Source: Erythrobacteraceae bacterium (GTDB lineage Bacteria; Pseudomonadota; Alphaproteobacteria; Sphingomonadales; Sphingomonadaceae). From it: 45,524 nucleotides of DNA. Within the stretch, counting starts at the first letter, position 1; every line of letters starts with the position of its first letter. A program made the translations under genes and the position numbers. A model generated the notes under the pieces. That model was not told the DNA's origin. It was given only the letters and a program-made list of their open reading frames with translations, and made no database searches. The DNA lies in assembly GCA_947479055.1 (NCBI GenBank), contig CANJYE010000024.1, positions 1 to 45,524 of the forward strand, read 5' to 3'. Positions 8,182 through 15,522 of this stretch are shown here, piece after piece.

Positions 8182-9618
8182 ATGACCCAATTCGACGCGT
8201 TCCTGGAAGAAGCCTCCGCCCTGCTCGGCCCGCGCGGGCTGACCCGCGATCCCGACCTGATGGCTCCATGGCTGTCCGACTGGCGCGGGGTCTATCATGG
8301 CAGCGCACTCGCGCTCGCCTCGCCCGCCTCGACCGGCGAGGTCAGCGCGCTGGTCCGGCTCTGCGCGCGCCATGGCGTCGCAATCGTGCCGCAGGGCGGC
8401 AACAGCGGCATGGTGGGCGGCGCCACCCCGGACGCAGGCGGACAGGCGATCATCCTTTCGTTGCGACGGATGAACGCGATCCGCTCGCTCGATCCGGCGC
8501 TGCGGCAGGTGGTGTGCGAAGCGGGCGTGGTGCTCCAGACCCTGCACGAAGCGGTCGAACTCCATGGCTTGCGCTTTGCGCTGACCCTTGGCGGCAAAGG
8601 CTCGGCCACCATCGGCGGGCTGGTATCGACCAATGCCGGTGGCACGCAGGTGCTGCGTCACGGGGTCATGCGCGCGCAGGTACTTGGGCTGGAAGCGGTG
8701 CTGGCCGACGGCAGCCTGTTCGAGGCGCTTACCCCGCTGAAGAAGGACAATCGCGGTTTCGATCTCAAGCAGATGCTGATTGGCTCGGAAGGCACGCTGG
8801 GCATCGTCACTGCCGCTACACTGCGACTGCTGCCGGCGGTGGCCGACCGGGCGGTGCTATGGGCCGGAGTCCGCTCGCTCCACGATGCCCGCGCGCTGCT
8901 GCTGCATTGCGAAGCGCTGGCGGGCGATGCGCTGGAAGGGTTCGAGGTCATCCCCGCCCACAGCCTCGCCGCCGTGCTCGCCCATATACCGGGTGCCCGC
9001 GCACCGCTGGCGAGCGAGCATGAATGGCATGCGCTGATCGAACTGGTGGCGGAAGATGCGGCTGCGGCTGAAGCCCTGCCCGCCCTCGCGGCGGAAATGC
9101 TCGAACAGGCGATGGAGGCCGGTCTGGTCGATGATGCCACCATTGCCGCCAACGAGACGCAGGCGGAAGCCTTCTGGCTACTGCGCGATTCGATTGCCCC
9201 GGCCGAGCGCGATCTTGGCCCGGCGGTGCAGCACGATATTTCTGTTGCGGTCGAGAAGATGCCCGATTTTGTAGCGGAGGCAGTGCCAGCGGTGGAACAG
9301 CGCTTCGCCGGAACGCGGGCCATCGCCTTCGGCCATCTGGGCGACGGCAATGTCCATTTCCACGTGCTGGCCCCGCCCGGCGCGCGTCATGGAGAATGGC
9401 AATTGACGCAAGGCAAGCCGATCAGCGCCTTTGTCTATGAACTGGTGACGCATTGGGGCGGCTCGATCAGCGCCGAACATGGTATCGGCCAGGCCAAGCT
9501 CGATGAGTTCGGCCGGTTGGGCGATCCGGTGGCGCTGGCCATGATGCGTTCGGTCAAGCGGGCGCTCGATCCGCAAGGGCTGCTCAACCCCGGCAAGCTG
9601 GTTCCGCCACTCGCGTGA
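8182..9618 (+). CDS. FAD-binding 2-hydroxyacid dehydrogenase (GlcD / D-2-hydroxyglutarate dehydrogenase family)
   Basis: A 478-residue flavoprotein of the PCMH type. The FAD-binding part (about 40-220) includes the segments VPQGGNSGMVGGATPD and GLVSTNAGGTQVLRHG. The C-terminal substrate domain has the metal-binding signature GHLGDGNVHFHV, followed by SAEHGIGQAK and LNPGKLVPP, typical of D-lactate, glycolate and D-2-hydroxyglutarate dehydrogenases. The exact 2-hydroxyacid cannot be decided from sequence alone. ATG at 8182 is preferred, but an in-frame ATG at 8173 is possible. Electrons presumably pass to a quinone or an electron-transfer flavoprotein. Confidence 0.85.
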   Translation: MTQFDAFLEEASALLGPRGLTRDPDLMAPWLSDWRGVYHGSALALASPASTGEVSALVRLCARHGVAIVPQGGNSGMVGGATPDAGGQAIILSLRRMNAIRSLDPALRQVVCEAGVVLQTLHEAVELHGLRFALTLGGKGSATIGGLVSTNAGGTQVLRHGVMRAQVLGLEAVLADGSLFEALTPLKKDNRGFDLKQMLIGSEGTLGIVTAATLRLLPAVADRAVLWAGVRSLHDARALLLHCEALAGDALEGFEVIPAHSLAAVLAHIPGARAPLASEHEWHALIELVAEDAAAAEALPALAAEMLEQAMEAGLVDDATIAANETQAEAFWLLRDSIAPAERDLGPAVQHDISVAVEKMPDFVAEAVPAVEQRFAGTRAIAFGHLGDGNVHFHVLAPPGARHGEWQLTQGKPISAFVYELVTHWGGSISAEHGIGQAKLDEFGRLGDPVALAMMRSVKRALDPQGLLNPGKLVPPLA

Positions 9619-9760
9619 CATAGAACTGCCATCGCTCCCGTCCATACGCCGGGGTAGTCCGGCCAGCCGTGTTTCGCGCTCTCGCTTGCGCGGCGCGCGC
9701 CAACCGCCTAGGGGCTTCGCCCAAATACCGTACCGCCACCGTTTTTCCGGAGAGAACCTC

Positions 9761-10537
9761 ATGGCCAGCGCGCCGAATCCCGAACTTCCGCTCCTGTATC
9801 AAGATCTCGTGCCGCTCAGCAGCGTCGAGCATGCCGGCTGGCACAGCCGCAAGACCGACAAGGCCAAGTGGTTGGCCAATGTCCATGCCGTGCCGCTGAC
9901 GGTGGAGGAATTCCCGCAGGCGCAGCGCCATTTCCCGATCATCTTCAGCAATGGCGACAATCCGGTGCCGCTGGCGCTGATGGGCCTGAACGAAGGGGTC
10001 AACACCTTCATCGATGCCGAGGGTGGCCTGATCGACGATGTCTATATCCCGGCCTACGCCCGCCGCTATCCGTTCATGCTGGCCAAGCTCCAGCCGGACG
10101 CCCAGGAGCTGTCGCTCTGCTTCGATCCGACCACTGACCTGGTCGGCGCGTTCGACGAGGGCGAAGCGCTGTTCGCCGATGGCCAGCCGACCGATGCCAC
10201 CAAGGGCATGCTCGAATTCTGCCGGAATTTCGAGGAAGCGGGTTTTCGCACGCACAGCTTCATCGAAGAGCTGGCCAAGCACAATCTGCTGATGGACGGC
10301 GAAGTCTCCATTCGTCGATCCGACGATGATCAGCAGCCCTTTGTCTATGCCGGTTTCAAGATGGTCGACGAGAACAAGCTGCGCGAATTGCGCGGCGACG
10401 TGCTGCGCACATGGAACCAGAACGGTATGCTGCCGCTGATCTTCGCGCACCTGATGTCGCTGGAACTGGCGCGGGTGATTTTTGCCCGTCAGGCGATGCA
10501 GGGCAAGGGTCCGCTGGCGGCGCCTGTGCAGGTCTGA
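9761..10537 (+). CDS. SapC family protein
   Basis: A 258-residue soluble protein of the SapC family, so named from the Campylobacter S-layer locus; the molecular role of alphaproteobacterial members is unclear. Family-like segments are LYQDLVPLSSVEHAGWH near the N-terminus, FPIIFSNGDNPVPLALMGL (about 65-85) and the conserved YIPAYARRYPFML (about 93-105). ATG at 9761 has GGAGAG 6 bases upstream; the frame is open further upstream without conserved residues. There is no signal peptide. It follows the FAD dehydrogenase by 142 bases on the same strand and precedes the sRNA gene. Confidence 0.85.
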   Translation: MASAPNPELPLLYQDLVPLSSVEHAGWHSRKTDKAKWLANVHAVPLTVEEFPQAQRHFPIIFSNGDNPVPLALMGLNEGVNTFIDAEGGLIDDVYIPAYARRYPFMLAKLQPDAQELSLCFDPTTDLVGAFDEGEALFADGQPTDATKGMLEFCRNFEEAGFRTHSFIEELAKHNLLMDGEVSIRRSDDDQQPFVYAGFKMVDENKLRELRGDVLRTWNQNGMLPLIFAHLMSLELARVIFARQAMQGKGPLAAPVQV

Positions 10538-10569
10538 TTTGCTTGAGCGCGCACAATCGCAATGCGCTC

Positions 10570-10598
10570 TTGCATAGTGGCCGCACAAATCCTAATTT
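10570..10598 (+). promoter_or_regulatory. Predicted sigma70-type promoter of the sRNA gene
   Basis: TTGCAT (10570-10575) and TAATTT (10593-10598) are separated by exactly 17 bases, giving a predicted transcription start near 10605. It lies in the intergenic region after the SapC-family gene and before the two hairpins of the sRNA. Confidence 0.6.
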
Positions 10599-10604
10599 AG
10601 CAAT

Positions 10605-10701
10605 GTCCGACCGGTTTCCCTCATAGCCGGAAGGGCAGGTGCACTTCGGTGCACTTCCTCCCTGAACCTTGGCCACCCCGTGATTTCACGGGGTGGTTTT
10701 T
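10605..10701 (+). ncRNA. Small RNA of the suhB / alpha-r8 (MmgR) type
   Basis: An approximately 97-base RNA is predicted from the promoter at 10570-10598 and the terminator ending at 10701. A first weak hairpin (CCGG 10611-10614 with CCGG 10627-10630) exposes a pyrimidine loop with TTTCCCTC. A second hairpin has GTGCAC (10640-10645) and GTGCAC (10650-10655) around a TTCG tetraloop. It is followed by the single-stranded anti-Shine-Dalgarno-like run ACTTCCTCCCT. The third hairpin is the terminator. This matches what I remember of the suhB/alpha-r8 family: a hairpin, a conserved UUCCUCCCU-type core, then a Rho-independent terminator. A suhB-like sRNA in Sphingopyxis takes part in catabolite repression of tetralin genes. 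Assignment is from memory and needs a covariance search. Confidence 0.7.
10673..10701 (+). terminator. Rho-independent terminator of the sRNA gene
   Basis: A perfect 10-bp stem, CCACCCCGTG (10673-10682) with CACGGGGTGG (10687-10696), encloses an ATTT loop and is followed directly by TTTTT (10697-10701). Confidence 0.9.
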
Positions 10702-10734
10702 AATGTGCGCACAAGATGCAGAGCTGGATGACGT

Positions 10735-11685
10735 TCATTCCGCCGCGAGCTGGTGGCCCGTACCGCGACCAAGCGCCGCCACTTCGGCGGCCAGCGCGCG
10801 CACCAGCCCGGCGATCAGCTTCGCGGTCCGGGCCAGACCATCTGTCGGCTCGGCCAGCCGCGCGTCGAGATAGCGCGAACGGCACACTTCCAGTTGCAAC
10901 GCATGAATTCCTGTTCCCGGCGCGCCATGCCGATCAAGCGCATAGCCACCGGCATAGGGGCGGTTGTGCGCCACCCGATGGTGACCTTGCGCAAACCAGT
11001 CGAACGCGGCCGAGGCGATCGCACCGTCGCAGGACGCGCCGAAGCGGTCACCGATCACGAAATGCGGCGGCATCCGACCGGCCGACTGGCTGCCAAGCGG
11101 CGGCATCGAATGCAGGTCAATCAGCAGCGCCGCCCCCCAGCGGCGACAAATCCGCGCCAGCGTTTCGCCCAGCACAGCGTGATAGGGCCGATGCACCCCG
11201 GCGATCCGCGCTTCCAGATCGTCCAGCCCGATCGGCTCCTTCCACAGCTCGCCCATCCCTGGCAGGCGGCGCGGGACGAGGCCGAGCCCGCTACGGGCGC
11301 GGCGGCTGGGGCCCTGCCGCTCGCTACCCCCGTCCGGGGCATCATGGCCGAGCATCTCCCAGTCCATGTCCTCGATCCCGCGGTTGAGGTCGATCATCGC
11401 GCGCGGCGCATGCGCGACCAGCAGCGCCGCCCCGGTCTGCCCGGCCACCAGTTCGGCCAGCCGATCGACATAACGATCTTCCAGCCGCTGTGCGGCAGGG
11501 CCGGGGTTGTGCATCGCAGCGGACAGGCTGGCCGGATAGCAGCGCCCACCATGGGGCGCCGCGATCAGTACGGGAATCGGCGAAGGTTCCGGCCGGTGCA
11601 GCGACCAGGCTGGAACGCCGCCGGAATCGGGCACTTGCCCTCCGTGACGGAGCGAATCGCGAATTTCCGGGCCGGGCCGTTCCAT
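10735..11685 (-). CDS. N-formylglutamate amidohydrolase family protein
   Basis: A 316-residue zinc-dependent amidohydrolase. Recognisable segments are LIAAPHGGRCYP near the N-terminus, LEDRYVDRLAELV, DLNRG, LLIDLHSMPPL, HFVIGDRFG, HNRPYAGGYALDRHG and the C-terminal HALQLEVCRSRYLD. In the histidine pathway such enzymes hydrolyse N-formylglutamate, but no hut genes are nearby. In this family a role in deformylating or hydrolysing another N-formyl or amide substrate is equally possible. The ATG at 11685 is chosen as the closest to the conserved start; the open frame extends upstream to 11817 over cpdR's promoter. Confidence 0.85.
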   Translation of the reverse strand: MERPGPEIRDSLRHGGQVPDSGGVPAWSLHRPEPSPIPVLIAAPHGGRCYPASLSAAMHNPGPAAQRLEDRYVDRLAELVAGQTGAALLVAHAPRAMIDLNRGIEDMDWEMLGHDAPDGGSERQGPSRRARSGLGLVPRRLPGMGELWKEPIGLDDLEARIAGVHRPYHAVLGETLARICRRWGAALLIDLHSMPPLGSQSAGRMPPHFVIGDRFGASCDGAIASAAFDWFAQGHHRVAHNRPYAGGYALDRHGAPGTGIHALQLEVCRSRYLDARLAEPTDGLARTAKLIAGLVRALAAEVAALGRGTGHQLAAE

Positions 11686-11803
11686 CGCCCGACGCTGGAC
11701 CGGAACGCGAAGTGTGTCAAAGCAGGGCAGGCCCGAAATGCTGTGATAAATTTTAACGGTAAGGGCGTATAAGCATGGTCCCGCAACTTCCGACCAGAGG
11801 ACA

Positions 11804-12181
11804 ATGATGATCCGCATCCTGCTCGCCGAAGACGACGACGCAATGCGCGCCTACCTTGCGCGCGCACTGGAGAACGCCGGATATTCAGTCGATGCAGTCG
11901 ATCGCGGGACAGCTGCGCTGCCACTGCTGGAGCAGGAGCGGTATGACCTGCTCTTGTCGGATATCGTCATGCCGGAGATGGACGGGATCGAACTGGCCCA
12001 GCGCTGCGGCGAGATGTCGCCCCGCACCAAAGTGATGTTCATCACCGGATTTGCCGCCGTGACGATGAAGGCCAGCCGCGAAGCTCCCAACGCCAAGATC
12101 CTGTCCAAGCCCTTCCACCTGCGCGACATCGTGATGGAAGTGGACCGGATTTTTCAGGATCAGCAGAGCGCGACGGTTTGA
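11804..12181 (+). CDS. cpdR: CpdR-type single-domain response regulator
   Basis: A 125-residue stand-alone receiver domain. Acidic pocket residues are E9, D10 and D11, the phosphate acceptor is Asp53 (LLSDIVMPEMDG), and the C-terminal switch region reads ILSKPFHLRDIV, a CpdR signature. In Caulobacter unphosphorylated CpdR brings substrates, including CtrA, to the ClpXP protease, and it is phosphorylated by CckA through ChpT. A cckA gene lies 14 kb away in this window. A GAGGAC sequence precedes the start; the second in-frame ATG at 11807 is an alternative. It is divergent from the amidohydrolase gene and lies 81 bases before tRNA-Val. Confidence 0.88.
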   Translation: MMIRILLAEDDDAMRAYLARALENAGYSVDAVDRGTAALPLLEQERYDLLLSDIVMPEMDGIELAQRCGEMSPRTKVMFITGFAAVTMKASREAPNAKILSKPFHLRDIVMEVDRIFQDQQSATV

Positions 12182-12262
12182 ACCGATTTGTTGCTTGATC
12201 GCGGGCAGGTCGCCCGCTAAAGGCGCTCCCCTGCCGGAACGACGCGGCAGAGCGAATGGTGC

Positions 12263-12337
12263 GGGCGTATAGCTCAGTGGTAGAGCACTATGTTGACATC
12301 GTAGGGGTCGCAAGTTCAATCCTTGCTACGCCCACCA
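12263..12337 (+). tRNA. tRNA-Val (anticodon GAC)
   Basis: A complete cloverleaf with encoded CCA. The acceptor arm is GGGCGTA (12263-12269) with TACGCCC. The D arm is GCTC/GAGC, the anticodon arm CTATG/CGTAG with loop TTGACAT (anticodon GAC), and the T arm GCAAG/CTTGC with loop TTCAATC. The discriminator is A and CCA ends at 12337. It decodes GUC (and GUU). The flanks extend the acceptor stem: GCGAATGGT (12252-12260) is the reverse complement of ACCATTCGC (12334-12342). Confidence 0.96.
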
Positions 12338-12458
12338 TTCGCCCCCTTGCCCATAGTCAGACCTGATCTTTCCACCCTTGCGGTCGCATGGGCGCACAGA
12401 TTTTTCTACCTGTCACCGGATCGGCGGTGTAAACTCTCTACCGAAGGTTGAGAGGACC

Positions 12459-13715
12459 ATGGCCATGGACAGCACCGATCGCACCACCACCGAGCCGCGT
12501 CCCGGCATGGCGATCGAGCATTTCGAAGAGGTCGAGCGCAATCGCGACAGGGACGACTCCGAAAGGCTCACCCAGGCGCGCAGTCGGCTTCAAGCCGCAT
12601 TTTCCGCACTTCCACCACATGACTGGTTCGCCCGGATCGACCTGGGTGACGGCCATCCGCTGACCATCGATGGGCGCAAGCCGGACGACACCCGCGAAAG
12701 CCCGGATTGCATAGTGTTCGGCGCGCCCAGCGCGATCCTCCATATCCTCGGCGGGCACATGGAACCGCGCTATGCCATGCTTTACCACCACATCACGGTG
12801 GAAGGCTCAGCCGTGATCGCGACCCTGCTGTTCGACGCGCTGGCTGGGCGCAAGGTCGACGCGCAGATCTTGGTCGACGAGGCGGAATTGCCCGTTCCCA
12901 CCAATGATTTCGCGCTGGCAAAGCGGCAGTTCGAGCGTTTCGGCTATTGCATCATCAAGGATGCGCTCAGCCCGGCCCAGCTCAATGCCGTGCGCACTCG
13001 CCTCGTCGATCAGGCCGCCGGGGAGCGCGAGGCCGGCTGTGCCTGGATGGAAGGCGACATCGCCAATCCCGATCCCCCCAACCAGCGGGTCTGGGCGCTG
13101 GTCAACAAGGGCCAGGAATTCCTCGACCTGCTGGAACATCCGCTGGTCGAGGAATTCATTCCCGAACTGATGGGCGGCGATTACCTGCTGGCCACGCTCC
13201 ATGCCAATATTACCGGGCCGGGCGGCAAACCGATGTATCTCCACACCGACCAGATCATGGTCCAGCCGCCGATCACCGACATCCGCTTCGGCGTGAATAT
13301 CTTGTGGTTCCTCGACGAAGTGACCGAGGAGAATGGCGGCACCCGCATCCTGCCCGGCAGCCATGTCGGCAATGTCGCACCGTCCAACATCTTCACCACT
13401 GACGGCACCAGATTCGCGGCGGGCCCGGCCGGGGCGGCGCTGATCTTCGACAGTAGGGTGTGGCACGGCACCGGGGCCAATGTCTCGCAGGGCAAGCGGC
13501 ATGTCATCATCGCCTATTACATCCGCTACTGGCTGCGCACGGTCGAGAATTTCGGCCTGACCGTGCGACCCGAAGTGTTCGCGAAACTCTCCGACCGACT
13601 CAAGACCGAGATGGGCTTTCGCTGCACCGGCCATCTCGGCGGCGTGGACGGGCCGACTCCTGGTCGAATGTACGACCGCAGCTTCGGCCAGATCGGGGAA
13701 CTGAGGCCAAAATAA
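12459..13715 (+). CDS. SCP2-like domain fused to a phytanoyl-CoA dioxygenase (PhyH) domain
   Basis: A 418-residue cytosolic protein. ATG at 12459 has GAGAGGA just upstream. Residues of about 35-130 resemble an SCP2 sterol-carrier domain: a WFARIDLGDGHPLTI strand region followed by SAILHILGGHMEPRYAMLYH and HITVEGSAVIATLLFDAL, like the 'G.L.P..A...GK..I.G....A..L' pattern of SCP2. Residues of about 150-400 are a PhyH-type Fe(II)/2-oxoglutarate dioxygenase, with His262-x-Asp264 (YLHTDQIM) and distal His336 (RVWHGTG) as metal ligands. Family knowledge suggests hydroxylation of an acyl-CoA or hydrophobic small molecule, with the SCP2 part holding the substrate. It lies between tRNA-Val and the type III PKS cluster. 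Substrate unknown. Confidence 0.8.
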   Translation: MAMDSTDRTTTEPRPGMAIEHFEEVERNRDRDDSERLTQARSRLQAAFSALPPHDWFARIDLGDGHPLTIDGRKPDDTRESPDCIVFGAPSAILHILGGHMEPRYAMLYHHITVEGSAVIATLLFDALAGRKVDAQILVDEAELPVPTNDFALAKRQFERFGYCIIKDALSPAQLNAVRTRLVDQAAGEREAGCAWMEGDIANPDPPNQRVWALVNKGQEFLDLLEHPLVEEFIPELMGGDYLLATLHANITGPGGKPMYLHTDQIMVQPPITDIRFGVNILWFLDEVTEENGGTRILPGSHVGNVAPSNIFTTDGTRFAAGPAGAALIFDSRVWHGTGANVSQGKRHVIIAYYIRYWLRTVENFGLTVRPEVFAKLSDRLKTEMGFRCTGHLGGVDGPTPGRMYDRSFGQIGELRPK

Positions 13716-13811
13716 GGCCTGACTACTCGCAAGATTTCGCACGCGCGGATGGAACTTCTCCGGTAGGAATCGCTTTGTCGTCCGACGAGACACGAACCAC
13801 CGAAAGGCCCC

Positions 13812-14846
13812 ATGGCCCGCATCAATGCCATCGCGACCGCGCTTCCTCCCCGCGATGTGGAGGAATATTACCGCCAATGGGCGCGCGCGCGCATTGCCGA
13901 TCCGCGCTTGGCCCGGCTCTATGACCGGATGGCGGCGCGCGGCGGGATCGAACACCGCTGGTCGGTGCTGAGTGACGAGAGCTTCTACACCGCGCCCGAT
14001 TCTCCCAGCACCGCACAACGGTTGCATATCTACGCCCAGACCGCGCCGCAGCTGGCGCTTCAGGCCGTGCGCGGACTGGGCGAGCTTGGCCGGATCAGCC
14101 ATATCGTCGTTGCCAGCTGCACCGGCTTCACGGCCCCCGGGATCGACCAGATCCTCGTTAGTGAACTCGGGCTGGGGGTGGAGGTGGAGCGGGTCTTCAT
14201 CGGCTTCATGGGCTGCTATGCCGGCGTTACCGCGCTGCGCACCGCGCGCCACATCGCCCGCTCCGATCCTGCCGCCCGCATCCTGGTGGTGGCGGTGGAG
14301 CTGTGCACGCTCCACCTTCAGCATGACAACGAGCTGGAGCCGCTGCTCGCCATGGGCCAGTTCGGCGATGGCGCGGCGGCGGCGCTGGTCACTTCGCAAG
14401 AGCCGGGGCTGGAACTGGGCGAGGCGATTTCCGCCACGCTGGCCGACAGCGCCGACCTCATCACCTGGACCATCACCGACACCGGCTTCGTGATGGAGCT
14501 GTCGGGCGAGGTTCCCCACCGGATCACCGCCGCGCTGGGCAACCCCGCCACCGCCGCGCGAATCGCCGGTAAGCAGCCGCTCGCCGCGATCGACGCCTGG
14601 GCAGTCCATCCCGGCGGGCGCTCGATCCTAGATGCGGTCGAACACGGGCTCGGCTTGCCCCCAAGCGCACTGGCAGATTCGCGCGCGGTGCTGCACGATT
14701 GCGGCAATGTCTCCTCGGCCACGGTGCTGTTCGTCCTGGAACGGATCATGGCGCAGCGCCCGGCCAACGGGATTGCACTGGCCTTCGGGCCGGGGCTGGC
14801 GATGGAAGGGCTGCGCTTCGGCTGGACCGATGGCGATGCTGGCTGA
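13812..14846 (+). CDS. Type III polyketide synthase (chalcone/stilbene synthase family)
   Basis: A 344-residue homodimeric condensing enzyme that extends an acyl-CoA starter with malonyl-CoA and cyclises the chain to a pyrone or resorcinol. The catalytic triad is visible: Cys103 (ASCTGF), His266 (AVHPGG) and Asn299 (DCGNVSS). The C-terminal AFGPGLAMEGL matches the family's GFGPG loop. At 344 residues it is slightly shorter than plant and many bacterial enzymes. GAAAGG lies 5 bases before the ATG. A partial match to an EcfG-type promoter (GGAAC at 13751, CTTT 17 bases later) lies upstream. Its stop overlaps the start of the methyltransferase gene by 17 bases. Starter and product cannot be predicted. 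Confidence 0.93.
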   Translation: MARINAIATALPPRDVEEYYRQWARARIADPRLARLYDRMAARGGIEHRWSVLSDESFYTAPDSPSTAQRLHIYAQTAPQLALQAVRGLGELGRISHIVVASCTGFTAPGIDQILVSELGLGVEVERVFIGFMGCYAGVTALRTARHIARSDPAARILVVAVELCTLHLQHDNELEPLLAMGQFGDGAAAALVTSQEPGLELGEAISATLADSADLITWTITDTGFVMELSGEVPHRITAALGNPATAARIAGKQPLAAIDAWAVHPGGRSILDAVEHGLGLPPSALADSRAVLHDCGNVSSATVLFVLERIMAQRPANGIALAFGPGLAMEGLRFGWTDGDAG

Positions 14847-15522
14847 GCGGCTGATCGCACAGGAGCGGATGGACGATCCCTCGCTCCCGCCAGAGGATTA
14901 CGCCAGCGTTTTGCACGATCTCGCACAGGTAAACGCCCTCACTCTGGCCTACCGCCCCACGCTCGCCTTCCTCGCCCGGCTGACGTGCGGGCAGCGGCAC
15001 CTGCGCCTGCTCGATGTCGGCTTTGGCGATGGCGACATGCTGCGCCGGATTGCCCGCTGGGCCGAACGGCGCGGGATCGCGGCGGAACTGGTCGGGATCG
15101 ATCTCAACCCCAACAGCATCGCTGCCGCAACGGAACGGACCGACCCGGGCGCGCCGATCCGCTATCTGGCGGGCGATTACACCGATCTGGTCGGAAGCCA
15201 CTTCGATGCGGTGATTTCCAGCCTAGTCGCGCACCACATGACGCGCGAGGAACTGGTGCGTTTCCTTGCTTTCATGGAAGCCGAGGGACGGCGCGGCTGG
15301 TTCGTCAACGACCTTCACCGCCATGGCTTCGCCTGGCTCGGCTTTCCGCTGCTGGCCCGGCTGATGCGCTGGCACCCGATCGTGCGGGCGGACGGGCAGA
15401 CCTCGATCGCCCGCTCATACCGCCCGGCCGAATGGACCCCGCTGCTGGCCGAAGCGGGTGTTTCGGGTGCCCTGGTGCAGCGCATCTTCCCATTTCGGCT
15501 ATGCGTCGAACGGCTCCGCTGA
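14830..15522 (+). CDS. Class I SAM-dependent methyltransferase of the type III PKS cluster
   Basis: A 230-residue methyltransferase. SAM motif I is LLDVGFGDGDMLRRIA (about 60-75), followed by the acidic ribose-binding region VGIDLNPNSI (88-97). Later parts read SHFDAVISSLVAHHMTREEL, typical of small-molecule methyltransferases. The start is either ATG 14830 or ATG 14836; both lie inside the end of the PKS gene, so translation is coupled. The reading frame is open far upstream to 14632, but that overlaps the conserved PKS end. By position it probably methylates the polyketide product. Confidence 0.85.
   Translation: MAMLAERLIAQERMDDPSLPPEDYASVLHDLAQVNALTLAYRPTLAFLARLTCGQRHLRLLDVGFGDGDMLRRIARWAERRGIAAELVGIDLNPNSIAAATERTDPGAPIRYLAGDYTDLVGSHFDAVISSLVAHHMTREELVRFLAFMEAEGRRGWFVNDLHRHGFAWLGFPLLARLMRWHPIVRADGQTSIARSYRPAEWTPLLAEAGVSGALVQRIFPFRLCVERLR

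Noticed and set aside
10649-10873. A small open frame overlapping the sRNA gene and its terminator
   Set aside because: It runs through a perfect terminator hairpin and then antisense into the amidohydrolase gene; no Shine-Dalgarno.
11746-11773. TTTTAACGGTAAGG before cpdR as a CtrA-binding site
   Set aside because: Only a partial match to the TTAA-N7-TTAA and TTAACCAT patterns; not enough to call regulation by CtrA.
12201-12217. GCGGGC/GCCCGC hairpin after cpdR as a terminator
   Set aside because: Six-base stem followed by TAAAGG without a T run; cannot be separated from chance.
12807-14609. A 600-codon minus-strand frame opposite the PhyH and PKS genes
   Set aside because: No recognisable motif, biased composition, and antisense to two genes with intact catalytic residues.
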